The notes beneath the pieces were generated by a model. That model saw only the letters and a program-made list of their open reading frames with translations. It was not told the DNA's origin and searched no databases. Both the position numbers and the translations under genes were made by a program. A DNA stretch of 64,000 nucleotides, taken from NCBI RefSeq assembly GCF_021347895.1, contig NC_067132.1:186001-250000 (forward strand), written 5' to 3'. The DNA is from Acanthochromis polyacanthus. Lineage: Eukaryota; Chordata; Actinopteri; Pomacentridae. This document shows, in pieces, positions 1-10,639 of this stretch. How positions within the stretch are numbered: the stretch's first letter is position 1; every line of letters starts with the position of its first letter.

Positions 1-1378
1 ATCCATTGTCCATGGAAGCACATGTGCTACCTGTGCACTCTGAACTGGCTTTTATCCTTCCCACTTGGTCTGATCACATCATTAGAGACCTGTGTGTTCA
101 ATTTTGAGTTGTTGTGTGTAAAAGATGACAGCTGTGTTGGAGTTGTGTTCACATTTTGCTGCCAGTGATTACAATTTTGCAAAAATGTTGTGAAATGTGT
201 TTAGTGACTGAGAATGTGTCTAAGGTTTTGCAAAAAAGACCAGATGAGTTTTGCAAATTGAGCATAGGACCTGAACAGTGTTTAAGTTTTCGCCAAAAGA
301 GTGTTTGATTCGAAAAATGAGTTTAGGCCACTGAGAATTTGGTTCAGAGAATGGGGTTTAGTGTTTTAGCAATTGTGAAAAACTGTAAGTTGAGTTGAGG
401 CCATTTACAGGATGTGTGGAGCTGCATTCTGCCATTAGAGGCTGCTGTTGCACTGTGCAGCAACTTGCTGGAGCTATCAGCGGCGTGGGAGGTCCCTGTC
501 AATGCTCATCTCGCCTTCCTTTCTACAGAAATGCAAGTTAATGAAAGTAGAGAGAGATATTATGTTGAGCATTACATTTAATTGGACTTCTTTAAATAAC
601 ATTGGAACATTTGCGTTCCACTGACAGCATGTGTGTGTTTGTGTGAATGGCTGTGTTCACATGCCTACTGAGCGCACAATGTACTAAGCCCACGTGCTTT
701 CTTGTGTGAGATTACCTGTGTGTCACCGCTTGTCATCTCATACACATATAGGTATGCAAGATCATTGTGTCTGACTGTGTTACTTACTTGTGGACACACT
801 ATTGTTAAAGCAGCAAAAGTTAGAAAGGATAAGAGCACAAACATGCACAATTCTAGTGTTGTGTGAACACAGGCAGCAGAGGCTTTAAAGTTAATGTTGA
901 CTGAATTTCACCATTAATGTCTGGAACTGTGATCTGCTGTCCATCTTTTAAAAATATTTAACCAATTATTTAAATAGCATATGACTAGTCTTTTAGAAGT
1001 ATTTTTCAAAGGCCTTTTTTACACTGTGGGTTTCCTGAAAGAAAAGAAAAACAATCTTCTAAAATTCAATTACTAGCATTTTCATCATGGAGTTTTATTT
1101 CATTAAATCATGACTAATCTAGTTCACAAATACACAACTTTGCCTACTATTTCTTGAACACAAGAATAGGTACCACTGATACTAAATCTGTACCAAGCAG
1201 CCATCAGAGAATCGGAAAAACCAGCAGCACCAGACCTGCACCACCAGACTGTTAAATAGTTTTTACCCCTGTGCCATAAAGTAGCTGAACCGGTGCAATA
1301 AATCCCAGTACAATAACTCTTGAACCTGTACATTTAGCACGGACAATACATTTTTGGGTTGGTTTGGGTAATATTATT

Positions 1379-1381
<3 letters not shown>
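1..1381. other. Intergenic stretch without recognisable gene
   Basis: No exon-like coding stretch, RNA gene or transposon end was recognised here. Short open frames at 665-850 and 1124-1333 on the minus strand have no recognisable domain and are ordinary for AT-rich vertebrate DNA. Confidence 0.5.

Positions 1382-1410
<29 letters not shown>
1382..1410. repeat. (TA)n dinucleotide microsatellite
   Basis: An uninterrupted alternating TA run of about 29 bases ends directly beside the left terminal repeat of the Tc1-like element. Tc1/mariner elements insert at TA dinucleotides, so this tract is a natural target. Confidence 0.9.
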
Positions 1411-1413
<3 letters not shown>

Positions 1414-3043
1414 ACAGTGCCTTGCGAAAGTATTTGGCCCCCTTGAACTTTTCAACCTTTCGCCACATTTCAGGCTTCAAACATAAAGATATAAAATTTT
1501 AATTTTTTGTCAAGAATCAACAACAATTGGGACACAATCGTGAAGTGGAATGAAATTTATTGGATATTTTATACTTTTTTAAAAAATAAAAACCTGAAAA
1601 GTGGGGCGTGCAATATTATTCGGCCCCTTTACTTTCAGTGCAGCAAACTCACTCCAGAAGTTCAGTGAGGATCTCTGAATGATCCAATGTTGTCCTAAAT
1701 GACTGATGATGATAAATAGAATCCACCTGTGTGTAATCAAGTCTCCGTATAAATGCACCTGCTCTGTGATAGTCTCAGGGTTCTGTTTAAAGTGCAGAGA
1801 GCATCATGAAGACCAAGGAACACACCAGGCAGGTCCGAGATACTGTTGTGGAGAAGCTTAAAGCCGGATTTGGATACAAAAAGATTTCCCAAGCTTTAAA
1901 CATCTCAAGGAGCACTGTGCAAGCAATCATATTGAAATGGAAGGAGTATCAGACCACTGCAAATCTACCAAGACCCGGCCGTCCCTCTAAACTTTCACCT
2001 CGAACAAGGAGAAGACTGATCAGAGATGCAGCCAAGAGGCCCATGATCACTCTGGATGAACTGCAGAGATCTACAGCTGAGGTGGGAGAGTCTGTCCATA
2101 GGACAACAATCAGTCGTACACTGCACAAATCTGGCCTTTATGGGAGAGTGGCAAGAAGAAAGCCATTTCTCAAATATATCCATAAAAATTCTGGTTTAAA
2201 GTTTGCCACAAGCCACCTGGGAGACACACCAAACATGTGGAAGAAGGTGCTCTGGTCAGATGAAACCAAAATCCAACTTTTTGGCCACAATGCAAAACGA
2301 TATGTTTGGCGTAAAAGCAACACAGCTCATCACCCTGAACACACCATCCCCACTGTCAAACATGGTGGTGGCAGCCTCATGGTTTGGGCCTGCTTTTCTT
2401 CAGCAGGGACAGGGAAGATGGTTAAAATTGATGGGAAGATGAATGGAGCCAAATACAGGACCATTCTGGAAGAAAACCTGTTGGAGTCTGCAAAAGACCT
2501 GAGACTGGGACGGAGATTTATCTTCCAACAGGACAATGATCCAAAACATAGAGCCAAATCTACAATGGAATGGTTCACAAATAAACGTATCCAGGTGTTA
2601 GAATGGCCAAGTCAAAGTCCAGACCTGAATCCAATCGAGAATCTGTGGGCAGAGCTGAAGACTGCTGTTCACAAATGCTCTCCATATAACCTCACTGAAC
2701 TCGAGCCGTTTTGCAAGGAAGAATGGGCAAGAATTTCAGTCTCTCGATGTGCAAAACTGATAGAGACATACCCCAACCGACTTGCAGCTGTAATTGCAGC
2801 AAAAGGTGGAGCTACAAAGTATTAATGCAAGGGGGCCGAATAATATTGCACGCTCCACTTTTCAGGTTTTTATTTGTTAAAAAGTTTAAAATATCCAATA
2901 AATTTCGTTCCACTTCACGATTGTGTCCCAATTGTTGTTGATTCTTGACAAAAAATTAAAATTTTATATCTTTATGTTTGAAGCCTGAAATGTGGCGAAA
3001 GGTTGAAAAGTTCAAGGGGGCCGAATACTTTCACAAGGCACTG
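1414..3043 (+). mobile_element. Full-length Tc1-like DNA transposon with long terminal inverted repeats
   Basis: The element is about 1.63 kb. Its two ends are inverted repeats of roughly 215 bases (1414-1633 and 2826-3043) that differ at only a few positions. Both ends start ACAGTGCCTTG and carry a TTCGGCCCC-type motif at the outer and inner edge of each repeat, resembling the IR/DR layout known from Sleeping Beauty-class Tc1 elements. A TA dinucleotide flanks the right end (3044-3045); the left flank reads AC, so the duplicated TA is not perfect. One open transposase gene fills the interior. The intact frame and near-identical ends suggest a relatively young insertion; whether it can still move cannot be told from sequence. 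Confidence 0.93.
1806..2825 (+). CDS. Tc1-family DD34E transposase, apparently intact
   Basis: This single-exon frame encodes 339 residues, the normal size for Tc1 transposases. Residues about 1-110 form the paired-like DNA-binding region: a helix-turn-helix around KKISQALNISRSTVQ, then a GRPSKLSPR linker of the GRPR AT-hook-like type, then a second helix-turn-helix near residues 82-108. The catalytic domain shows Asp152 in WSDETK, Asp243 in QQDNDPKH and Glu278 in NPIENLW, which leaves 34 residues between the last two, the DD34E signature. A glycine-rich GGGSLMVW box sits near residue 187. The enzyme would cut and paste the surrounding element at TA sites. The ATG lies inside the left-end spacer, and the stop falls just before the right inverted repeat. 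There is no frameshift and no internal stop. Confidence 0.95.
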   Translation: MKTKEHTRQVRDTVVEKLKAGFGYKKISQALNISRSTVQAIILKWKEYQTTANLPRPGRPSKLSPRTRRRLIRDAAKRPMITLDELQRSTAEVGESVHRTTISRTLHKSGLYGRVARRKPFLKYIHKNSGLKFATSHLGDTPNMWKKVLWSDETKIQLFGHNAKRYVWRKSNTAHHPEHTIPTVKHGGGSLMVWACFSSAGTGKMVKIDGKMNGAKYRTILEENLLESAKDLRLGRRFIFQQDNDPKHRAKSTMEWFTNKRIQVLEWPSQSPDLNPIENLWAELKTAVHKCSPYNLTELEPFCKEEWARISVSRCAKLIETYPNRLAAVIAAKGGATKY

Positions 3044-3045
3044 TA

Positions 3046-3321
3046 GAATTGTCTTTACAAGAATTAACTGAACAGTTCATGTCTGAAAATAAAGGAAATT
3101 CAGCATCACCAGAGTGATGATTCCTGCATCTGGACTCAATTTATGAGATATAACAGATTGATCAGGACTAATACTGAAAAAAAACACATCGAATCTGCAT
3201 TGTTTGTGAAGAAGTCCATGATACACAAACACCCCACTTCTCTCTGTCACTCAATACAAGACACAGAGAGAGTGTATCCTAACCATATAGACTTCTTTTG
3301 TCTTATTATATAGTTGTATTG
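3046..3321. other. Short unannotated spacer
   Basis: Unique-looking AT-rich sequence between two transposon insertions; nothing recognised. Confidence 0.4.
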
Positions 3322-3327
3322 TTAGTG

Positions 3328-3982
3328 TTAGGCACGGCTGGAAGAACCCAAGCAGAGAACACACAGCGAGGCAGAACTAGATGCTGAATTACGGATTTAA
3401 TGTGCAGACAGAAGTAGTTTGGTGGCGGGGAAAACGTGGCTGGGAATCTAGAGGTTTCTGAGAGTGAACAGGGAGAAACTGGCGAAGGAATGGGGGAGAC
3501 TGGAGACCAGCGGTGGAACAGACGGTGGCGTGGAGCAATGGGGTGGCGGAGAGCGGATAGGGGGTTTTGGTTCTTTGATGTTTGGGTTTGCCAGGCGATC
3601 CAGGACCAGGTGGTTTCATGTGCTCACGAAGCTTCAAGAAATGAACCCTTTCTCAAACCAATTGGCTCAAGTGGTTCAATGCCTCATGAGGCTTCATCTC
3701 ACCATCACTAATTAGAATCAATCTCAAAACAAACTTTTAGAGGCGAGAAGGCAACTAACTGCCGGAGCAGAGTCTACGATCTGGCAGAGGCTGTGTGGAA
3801 TGACTAGTCTTTTATGCAGGAGGAGTAATTAGTGGTAATGCTTCTCAGCTGCTCCGGATTCAGTGGGAGAGAGATTGGTGATTGGCTGCAGCTGGAGAGG
3901 GTGGTTCTGTGAGCAGGGAGAGTGAGAGAGGGGGGAGAGAGAGAGCTGAATCAGGTGGTGGCAGAGGAGGAGGCCCTGATAC
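3328..3982. mobile_element. Unclassified interspersed insertion with candidate 6-bp flanking duplication
   Basis: A block of about 655 bases, GC-richer than its surroundings, begins near TAGGCACGGCTGGAAGAACC and ends GGAGGCCCTGATAC. The hexamer TTAGTG flanks both sides (3322-3327 and 3983-3988), consistent with a target-site duplication. The purine-rich right part (GAGAGAGGGGGGAGAGAGAG) and the start resemble non-autonomous insertions I associate with fish genomes, but I cannot name the superfamily. No coding domain is evident; the overlapping short frames on both strands look incidental. Confidence 0.45.
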
Positions 3983-3988
3983 TTAGTG

Positions 3989-4696
3989 ATATTACAGAGT
4001 TTACTTTGATATATCCTGAAATTCTACAATTTACGCTTTTATTTTACATTTTCAAAAATTATCTCAGGAACTGTAGGAGATAAACGTATCATGTTTGAAG
4101 TCATTTTAATCACATATTCAGTGGAATTTCAAATCTTTAATCGCAAGAGATATTTGGTTAGATTTGTGCATTTAAGAAATTAACTAAGAGTAAGTTCTAA
4201 AGGAATTTGGCCTTGAACCTCTCCTGGACAGTGAAGCAACACCACCCCTTGGGAGGAACATATCCACGATTGGTTAGATGCTGAATTGAATTTGGTTCCA
4301 AAACTCTGTATAAAAGAAAGTCATTGGCTTTCATGCAAGTTCTTTTTTACTATTTTATTTGGCCTTTGGTATATTTTCTTTGTACCTTAATTTGGTTTTA
4401 AATTTAGGGTTCCTTAAGTTAACTTTTACAATACAAAAGAGTGAGTGTTTTCTTTGTAAATATGAGCTTTGACTCTTTATTTTCACTTGTGCACCTTTTC
4501 AAATGCAGCTATGACAAAGTTCCTTCCCATGTCTGCGTTCCTGAATCAACTCATCCAGCAGATCATTACAGCTACACATCCTGCAGCAGCCTCCCCTTCC
4601 CTTCCAGAAAGGCTACACAAGTCTAATTTTCCTTATGCTAAGTGGCTGAATTTACAATTTACAATAGGTTTTCCAATTCCAGAGTCAATTGAAATA
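3989..4696. other. Unannotated AT-rich spacer
   Basis: Nothing recognised. Short frames at 4441-4626 and 4469-4819 run into the neighbouring transposon remnant and have no domain. Confidence 0.4.
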
Positions 4697-5049
4697 TCAC
4701 ATGGTCATAAGTATTCAGACCCTTTGCAGCGACATTCATATTTAACTCACATGCTGTCCATTTCTTCCGATCCTCCTCGAGATGGTTCTGCTTCTTTATT
4801 GGAGTCCAGCTGTGTTTAATTAAACTGATTGGACTTGATTAGGAAAGGCACACACCTGTGATATTTCAGTTTTTCTTTTTTAATAAATTTGCAAAAAATT
4901 CTACATTTCTGTTTTTTTCTGTCAAGATGGGGTGCTGAGTGTACATTAATGAGAAATAAAATGAACTTTTTTGATTTTGACAAATGGCTGCAATGACACA
5001 GAGAGTGAAATATTTCAAGGGGTCTGAATACTTTCCGTACCCATTGTAC
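4697..5049. mobile_element. Internally deleted Tc1-like element (MITE-like)
   Basis: The left end carries GTATTCAGACCCTTTG and the right end GGGGTCTGAATACTTTCC followed by GTACCCATTGTA, a terminal pair typical of fish Tc1-like elements. The left interior keeps the 5' untranslated part (AAGGCACACACCTG), then jumps straight to right-end sequence, so the whole transposase is missing. The outermost left bases have diverged. It belongs to a different Tc1 subfamily from the intact element at 1414-3043, judging by the terminal sequence. Confidence 0.75.
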
Positions 5050-5073
5050 ATGATGAATACATGAAGAGGGGAT

Positions 5074-6905
5074 TGTCAAGTGAGATGCAGATGTTGAGGT
5101 CTCAGAGAGGACTCAGGCTCATTATGGCCCTAAGGTAACAAAGGTTTTGAAGCAGATGAGTAAAGATCTTAAGAAGAAACATTATAAGTTAACCATATGA
5201 TTCTGCTTGCTGAAATATATATATACATTTTTGAAGTGTTGATTTGATTAAAGTAATAATTCAGATGATTTAATGTGTTCAGATTGAGAGGAATGATTTA
5301 AGAAGTGATTCTGTGTGAAGTAATCCTTTTTTTAGGCTCTGTGTGTGCGTACAGGCCTCATAGGCTTGTGTGTCCAGGCCTTAAGAAAGCAGAAGTACAG
5401 TAAACAACAGTCACCATGACTCGGCAGCCACAATGACATTGCAGCCTCCTCAGAAAAAGGGAAGTTTGGGAAAAACCCAAAAGGGTGGGCTGGAATGTGT
5501 GTGTGTTAAACAGAATATGGACACTGTGTATTTGCTGTAACAACATGACTTCTGTATTACTGCTGTATGTGATGACAAAGTTGATTGCATAAGTTAGACG
5601 GTGTCAGAGGGCGTACCTAGCCAGTTTTGTGTGTCTGGAGAGAGTATAAGAATGGGAGAGCAGAGACATTATTGGGGAGTTGTTGTTCGCCGGAGCTGCT
5701 AAAAAGAGCTGCAAAGGGAACTTGGCCGGAGTTCTGAAGAATCTTCACCTTCCTCTTTTGCCCGAGAGACGGGAAGACGACGCGGGACTTAGGCTCCAGA
5801 GATCGCTGAGGACATCGTTGGAAGCAAAGTCTTTTCTGACTTTGTTCAACAAGCGAAGACCACACTCTGCCAAACGGAGAGTCCTAAGAGGTTCTGCAGT
5901 TATCCAGAAGAAACCAATAGAGGGAAGAACCGACTACACCCGAAGAGGCAAAGGAGGCAACAGCACCGGGCTGTTCCCCTCCCCGGGGCTGGGAGACCCA
6001 GTGACCCACTACAGCCTGAACAGACGAGGGTTTTCCATCACCACCATACCACAGAGAAGACAGCTGGGGCGTAAGCACTAACGTTCCAGCCAATTCCAGA
6101 GGTAACTGCCAGACCACGATTGGCTTACAGGACTCCTCCGCTCCCCCCTGCCGAGGGATAAGATCCTTTTGTCCACAAAGAAGACATCGTACCGAGTCCT
6201 CCGGACAACTGAGTGCTTTTCCCAGACGCAAGACAAGACCGAGTGATACGGTAGTGGCCATGCTGTTCGCTCTCTCTCCTAAATTTAATAATTAGAGAAG
6301 ATTGTCAGGTACGCTCAATTTATTACTTTAGTCTCATTTTTAATCAGAAATAATTAATTGTTTTAATCATGAATTGATGCTGTGCTCTTGCTAAAATTTG
6401 CTTAATAAAACGCTCTATTGCATTTAAAGAGAAGCCTAATGAAATTATTATAAACCACTGAAAATCTGCATAGTGGTAAAAAGTTAAGTTGATTGTGTGC
6501 ATTCAATCCAATGGTTCTTAAAGGTTACTTAGTCCAAAGTGAGATTGTTTAAACATTACCCCTGAGGTTAGTTCTTTCCAAACCTCTAAAACGAACCCAG
6601 GAATAGCACCAAGTGCAGGCAAGTCCTTAAGAGAGAAGCTGACCGATAACGAATGTGAATGATAGATCAATTCTACTACTAGAAAGGCTGCTTGGTGGAA
6701 TAGCATTTATCAGATAAGAGGGGTGAGACATTCGGATGCAAGGCAGTTAGAACCTGGGCGAGTATCTCTCGATTCCAGCTTAATTTATTCTGCTGAAACC
6801 TGTTAGGTGAAATACTAATAGGCAGATAGAATCTAACCCTTTAAACGGAGAGCTGGACCAACTTTAACCTGAGGCAAGGGTTAAAAAAGGCTAGACTGGC
6901 GAACA
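5074..6905 (+). mobile_element. Probable solo LTR of a retroviral-type endogenous element
   Basis: The block starts TGTCAAG and ends GGCGAACA, so it has the TG...CA ends of an LTR. The tetramer GGAT flanks it on both sides (5070-5073 and 6906-6909), as expected of a 4-bp integration duplication. A TATA-like AGAGTATAAGAATGG lies near 5640, followed by a GC-richer transcribed-looking stretch. An AATAAA in GCTTAATAAAACGC lies near 6400. At about 1.8 kb it is long for an LTR but within the range of some retroviral groups. No gag, pol or env sequence accompanies it, so it would be a solo LTR left after recombination. The short frames inside (for example 5680-6081) have no recognisable domain. Lineage cannot be assigned. 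Confidence 0.5.
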
Positions 6906-6909
6906 GGAT

Positions 6910-7784
6910 GGACAGCAAAGTGAATTTTAAAACACAGGCAGTTTATACACTACAACTCTCAAAAAGCAAAAAGATCACATATGAAGCTGATGTTTTTGTC
7001 TAGCATTTCTCATTTTGAATACCTTTACATTTGTTGTTTTTTTGTTTGTCTGTTTCCTTATTTTTACATTTATAACAAAAGACAGAGATCTGAGTGAGCT
7101 CCCATTTTTCCAGATAACAAAAAGTAATTTACTGTATCTGTGTGTGTGCACTGGTTAATCATGAACACCTTTCAGTTGTCATGACATCATGAAAATTCAA
7201 TATCTAGAGTCAGCTGGGGTATAATTTCTTTCATTATTGTCTCATTTGAGTTTAGTATTGGCCTCACTTAACCTTACTATAGGGTCATGATGATTAGATC
7301 ATACAGTCTCAATAAATGCACAAAAGTCAGGAGGGAAAGTACTGCTGGGCTTGAACTGGTTTTTATCACTGCTGTACTAATTGCTTTGCAGGAGCAAATT
7401 ACTATTAGATGGTGATTTTTTTTCACTTAGAATATCAGCATAAAACAGGCTAAAGAGGCCACTTTTGAAAAAGAAATGAAGTAATTATTGCAGTTTGTCT
7501 TCTTAATGCAGAATCTTTAGGGGAAACTGTTTCATTGTCAGCACTGCAGCACTTTTTGTCTTGATGGTAATTAAACTGACTATAAAACAGAGTATAGTGG
7601 TGTTGGAGAGCTGCATGATTTCTAATCTGTGGAGGTTGGATGTCCTCAGAGACTGTTCATACAAACATGAAATGCTAATTAGTTAAAACATAGAAGTGCA
7701 TGTCAATAATTAGGGCAATGAGAGGAATGCCAATTAGTAGACCAGTGAAGTGACAAAGAACCAACAAGCCCTCAAACTCATACG
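6910..7784. other. Unannotated intergenic stretch
   Basis: No exon, RNA or transposon end recognised. Confidence 0.4.
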
Positions 7785-8130
7785 ACCACACAGGTCGTAT
7801 GTAACGTGCCCCTGAATACGACCCATGAGAGCGTATTTATGTTAGCGCCCCTACGGGGGACAGGAAGGCATTACGGGATTTAATTCGCGAAACGGCTTTT
7901 CCCTCACGGAATGGCTTTTCCCTCACTGTCGCAAGACGGTTTAGGGTTAGGGTTAGGGTTAGTGTTAGGTCAAAGTTTGTTCATGGTGACGTTTCAGCTG
8001 AGACACTGGAGTGTCGATTTTACTCAACTGCTGGAGGTCGCTTTAACTTCAAAATGTAACACTCGGTCGTAATACGGGTGTGTACAGAAGACCTATGCGG
8101 TCGTTTTTCAAGGAGGACAGTCTCCAAAGA
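7785..8130. other. GC-richer island, possible diverged repeat, with short telomere-like tract
   Basis: This stretch contrasts with its AT-rich surroundings in CpG content (ACAGGTCGTATGTAACGTGC, later GTCGTAATACGGG). Several related TCGTA-type words occur at both edges, suggesting a decayed DNA transposon, but no clean terminal repeats were found. Confidence 0.3.
7939..7969 (+). repeat. Short interstitial telomere-like (TTAGGG)n tract
   Basis: About three consecutive TTAGGG units, followed by degenerate TTAGTG and TTAGG. It is embedded in the GC-richer island described above. Confidence 0.8.
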
Positions 8131-9124
8131 ACAATAGTGACATAGGCTGATCCTCTGCCACATCAGAGACCTGAATTTAAAACTGAAATGAATGTAAAAC
8201 ATTCCACTTTTGTTGAAGCAGATTTAGTTTAAGTTTTTTCATGTTGGATAAATGCAAAATCATTAGTAATGAAGAAAAATACTTCTAGCTATGTGTCATT
8301 TAATGTGCAGAAAGAACTGAATATCCTGCACACTCAATGGACACTCTATGATAAGTCATTTTCTCTGTAATTGTTCTCTTTTAGCTCCGAGAAGCTTTAA
8401 CACTGAAAGTTGTTTTTGTTTTCTTTTAACTTTTCCATTGTCACCTCATTTTTAGTGTTGTTTGTCCTGTCTGAAACCGTAAGGCCACCATCCAGATCCC
8501 CGGATGACATCTGGTTAATGGCAATATAGGACAAAGAGATTTATGCATTTACTTAATTTCAAATGTAAATGTAAACAAAAAGACAATGGATATATTATTG
8601 ATAATGGAAATAATATGTAGAACATGACATAAAGAACAAGAATGTTAATCACGTCAAATGTTCCCGTTTAAAAAATGTGTATAATCATACTTAAAATGAT
8701 AATAACCCTAAATTCAAATTTTTGACATATTTTAACAATGCATGTACATGTATGCTTTTAATTGTGCAACAATTTGATTGAACAATCATTGAATAAACAA
8801 CAAGCTGTATGCAGCTGTATGATGCAGTCATTCATGCACTACCACAAAAGCACACTTTTCCTTTCCACCATTCTGCATAACTGATGCAGTACACTGGCAC
8901 AGCAGACAAACTGTGAGCTTGAGAATGGTGTAATCAGGTTAGAATTTAGAGGGATGTTGGGGAGAGTCAAATTGAAAAAATATTGTTTTGTAATGACATG
9001 AAGAACATTGTGGATTCATTTTTGTTTTCGTCCTCATTTTTGGCAATCTTTGTAATCTTTGTAATTCCAGTTTTCGAATCGGGGCTCCATTTGATGCTGT
9101 CTTCTTAGAGTTGTGGTGCACGCG
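8131..9124. other. Unannotated AT-rich stretch
   Basis: Nothing recognised on either strand. Confidence 0.4.
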
Positions 9125-9280
9125 CTTAACTCTGGGTGAAACTACTCTGAGTTGATTAAAACCAACTCAAATCAGCCATTGGAAACCAAAAACTCGGAGT
9201 TTTCTATCTCAGAGTAGATCAACTCAGAGTTCACGGATAAACTATTGTTGAACCTGCTTCGTGAAACGATCTGTCAGTAA
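9125..9280. mobile_element. Small MITE-like repeat with ACTCAGAGTT-type inverted words
   Basis: Words of the type AACTCGGAGTTTT, AACTCAGAGTT and TAACTCTGGGT recur in opposite orientation, and the right side ends AACCTGCTTCGTGAAAC. The same right-end word occurs in a related fragment at 56598-56672, so at least two copies exist in the window. No coding capacity. Confidence 0.55.
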
Positions 9281-10639
9281 TATCTACAGTGAGATCTTAA
9301 CAAAAGGCAACCATGGAAAATCTGCCTGAAGTAGATGCATAGGAATTGGACACTACCTCTGTAATCAGCATGATGCTATACCTATTAGCCCTTAAAACTG
9401 CAAAACCCACTGTTGGATTATGAAGCTATGTTGTTGACAAAATTAACAAAATTACACCATTTATGAAAGAAACGATTTTGAACTTCTTTGCTGTCCTTGA
9501 ACTACTCAAACTCATCTATTTGATCCAAACAGATGAGTAGTTCTTGAACAAGCTGCTCATCTGTTCAGTCAAGAAACCAAGCTAAAACTACAACTAAAAT
9601 TGTGATATTTAATCACTTCATCCTGCAATTGTCATTCAAAATTTGGCAAAATAAGCTGTTTGCTCTAACTCAATTCTGTACAAAACAAAAGCCGAGGAGT
9701 GCAACAGCATCAGGCACTCAGATGTGAACAATAGTCATGAGACAGAAATCCAGCGAACTGTGAAACACTGAACTGCAGGCTGTGTTTGTAGTGCAGATGG
9801 GAGAAGTGTGGAAGGATATTTAAAATGTTAGCAGTTAAATATCAATAGTATGTGTCTCTCCTTTTTTTTCCTCATCACTTTGAAAAATATCCTATAATGT
9901 GGATTTCATTATTATTATTATTATTATTTTGGAGAAATAAGTAATCCAAGAAATTCATCTTCAATTTTTTTTCTTTTCTTTTTTCATGACTAATGGCGTT
10001 ACAACTTCACAATTTTTTTTACTGCCTTATTGAGACTTTAAGAAATGATGACTTGCTACAAATGTCCACAGTCTGGATTTTAATATAATGCAAGGGCAAA
10101 AGAAATCTGTACAAATAGACAAGTCAATTCATGATTATATTTTTCAAATACATTCTTTATGCTGTAAATAACAATACTAATGACTACTTAAAAAATTATA
10201 ACATACCCATACCTCCAAAGATAAGATATTACTGCTGCAGTTTACATTAAGTGAATGTAAATCTAAAATTATTCAGGAAGGTAATTGTTTTCAAGTAAAA
10301 GAAGTCACTCTGTATCATCAGTCAATCTCAATATTATTTCCTTTTCTGCTTGTCTCACAGCACTGACATTGTTATAAATGTTATCGATTTAAAGCAGGAA
10401 CACCCAACACACAAATACACATTTCATCTCATTATTTGCTTGAACTTGAATAGCATTCAGTGTCACAAAAGTGTCCCTGTGCCCTTTACTCACCCAATAC
10501 CTCACCAGGTCAGTCTGTGTGAATACCTTTAACAAGCTGACTGCACTGCCTGTCTTCACACAGACTGACACGATGCAGAACAAACAACTTTGCAGCAATT
10601 ATTGCATCTGATATATAATTTCACCCTCCTCTTAGTTAG
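9281..10639. other. Unannotated AT-rich stretch with a short (ATT)n run
   Basis: An (ATT)n microsatellite lies at about 9907-9928. Otherwise no exon, RNA or transposon end was recognised. Confidence 0.4.

Noticed and set aside
3436..3715. Two overlapping frames of about 85 codons at 3.4-3.7 kb
   Set aside because: They overlap each other and a minus-strand frame inside an unclassified insertion, and none has a recognisable domain.
5680..6081. 133-codon frame in the candidate LTR
   Set aside because: Basic, low-complexity composition with no recognisable domain, overlapped by an equally long frame on the other strand. It fits untranslated LTR sequence.
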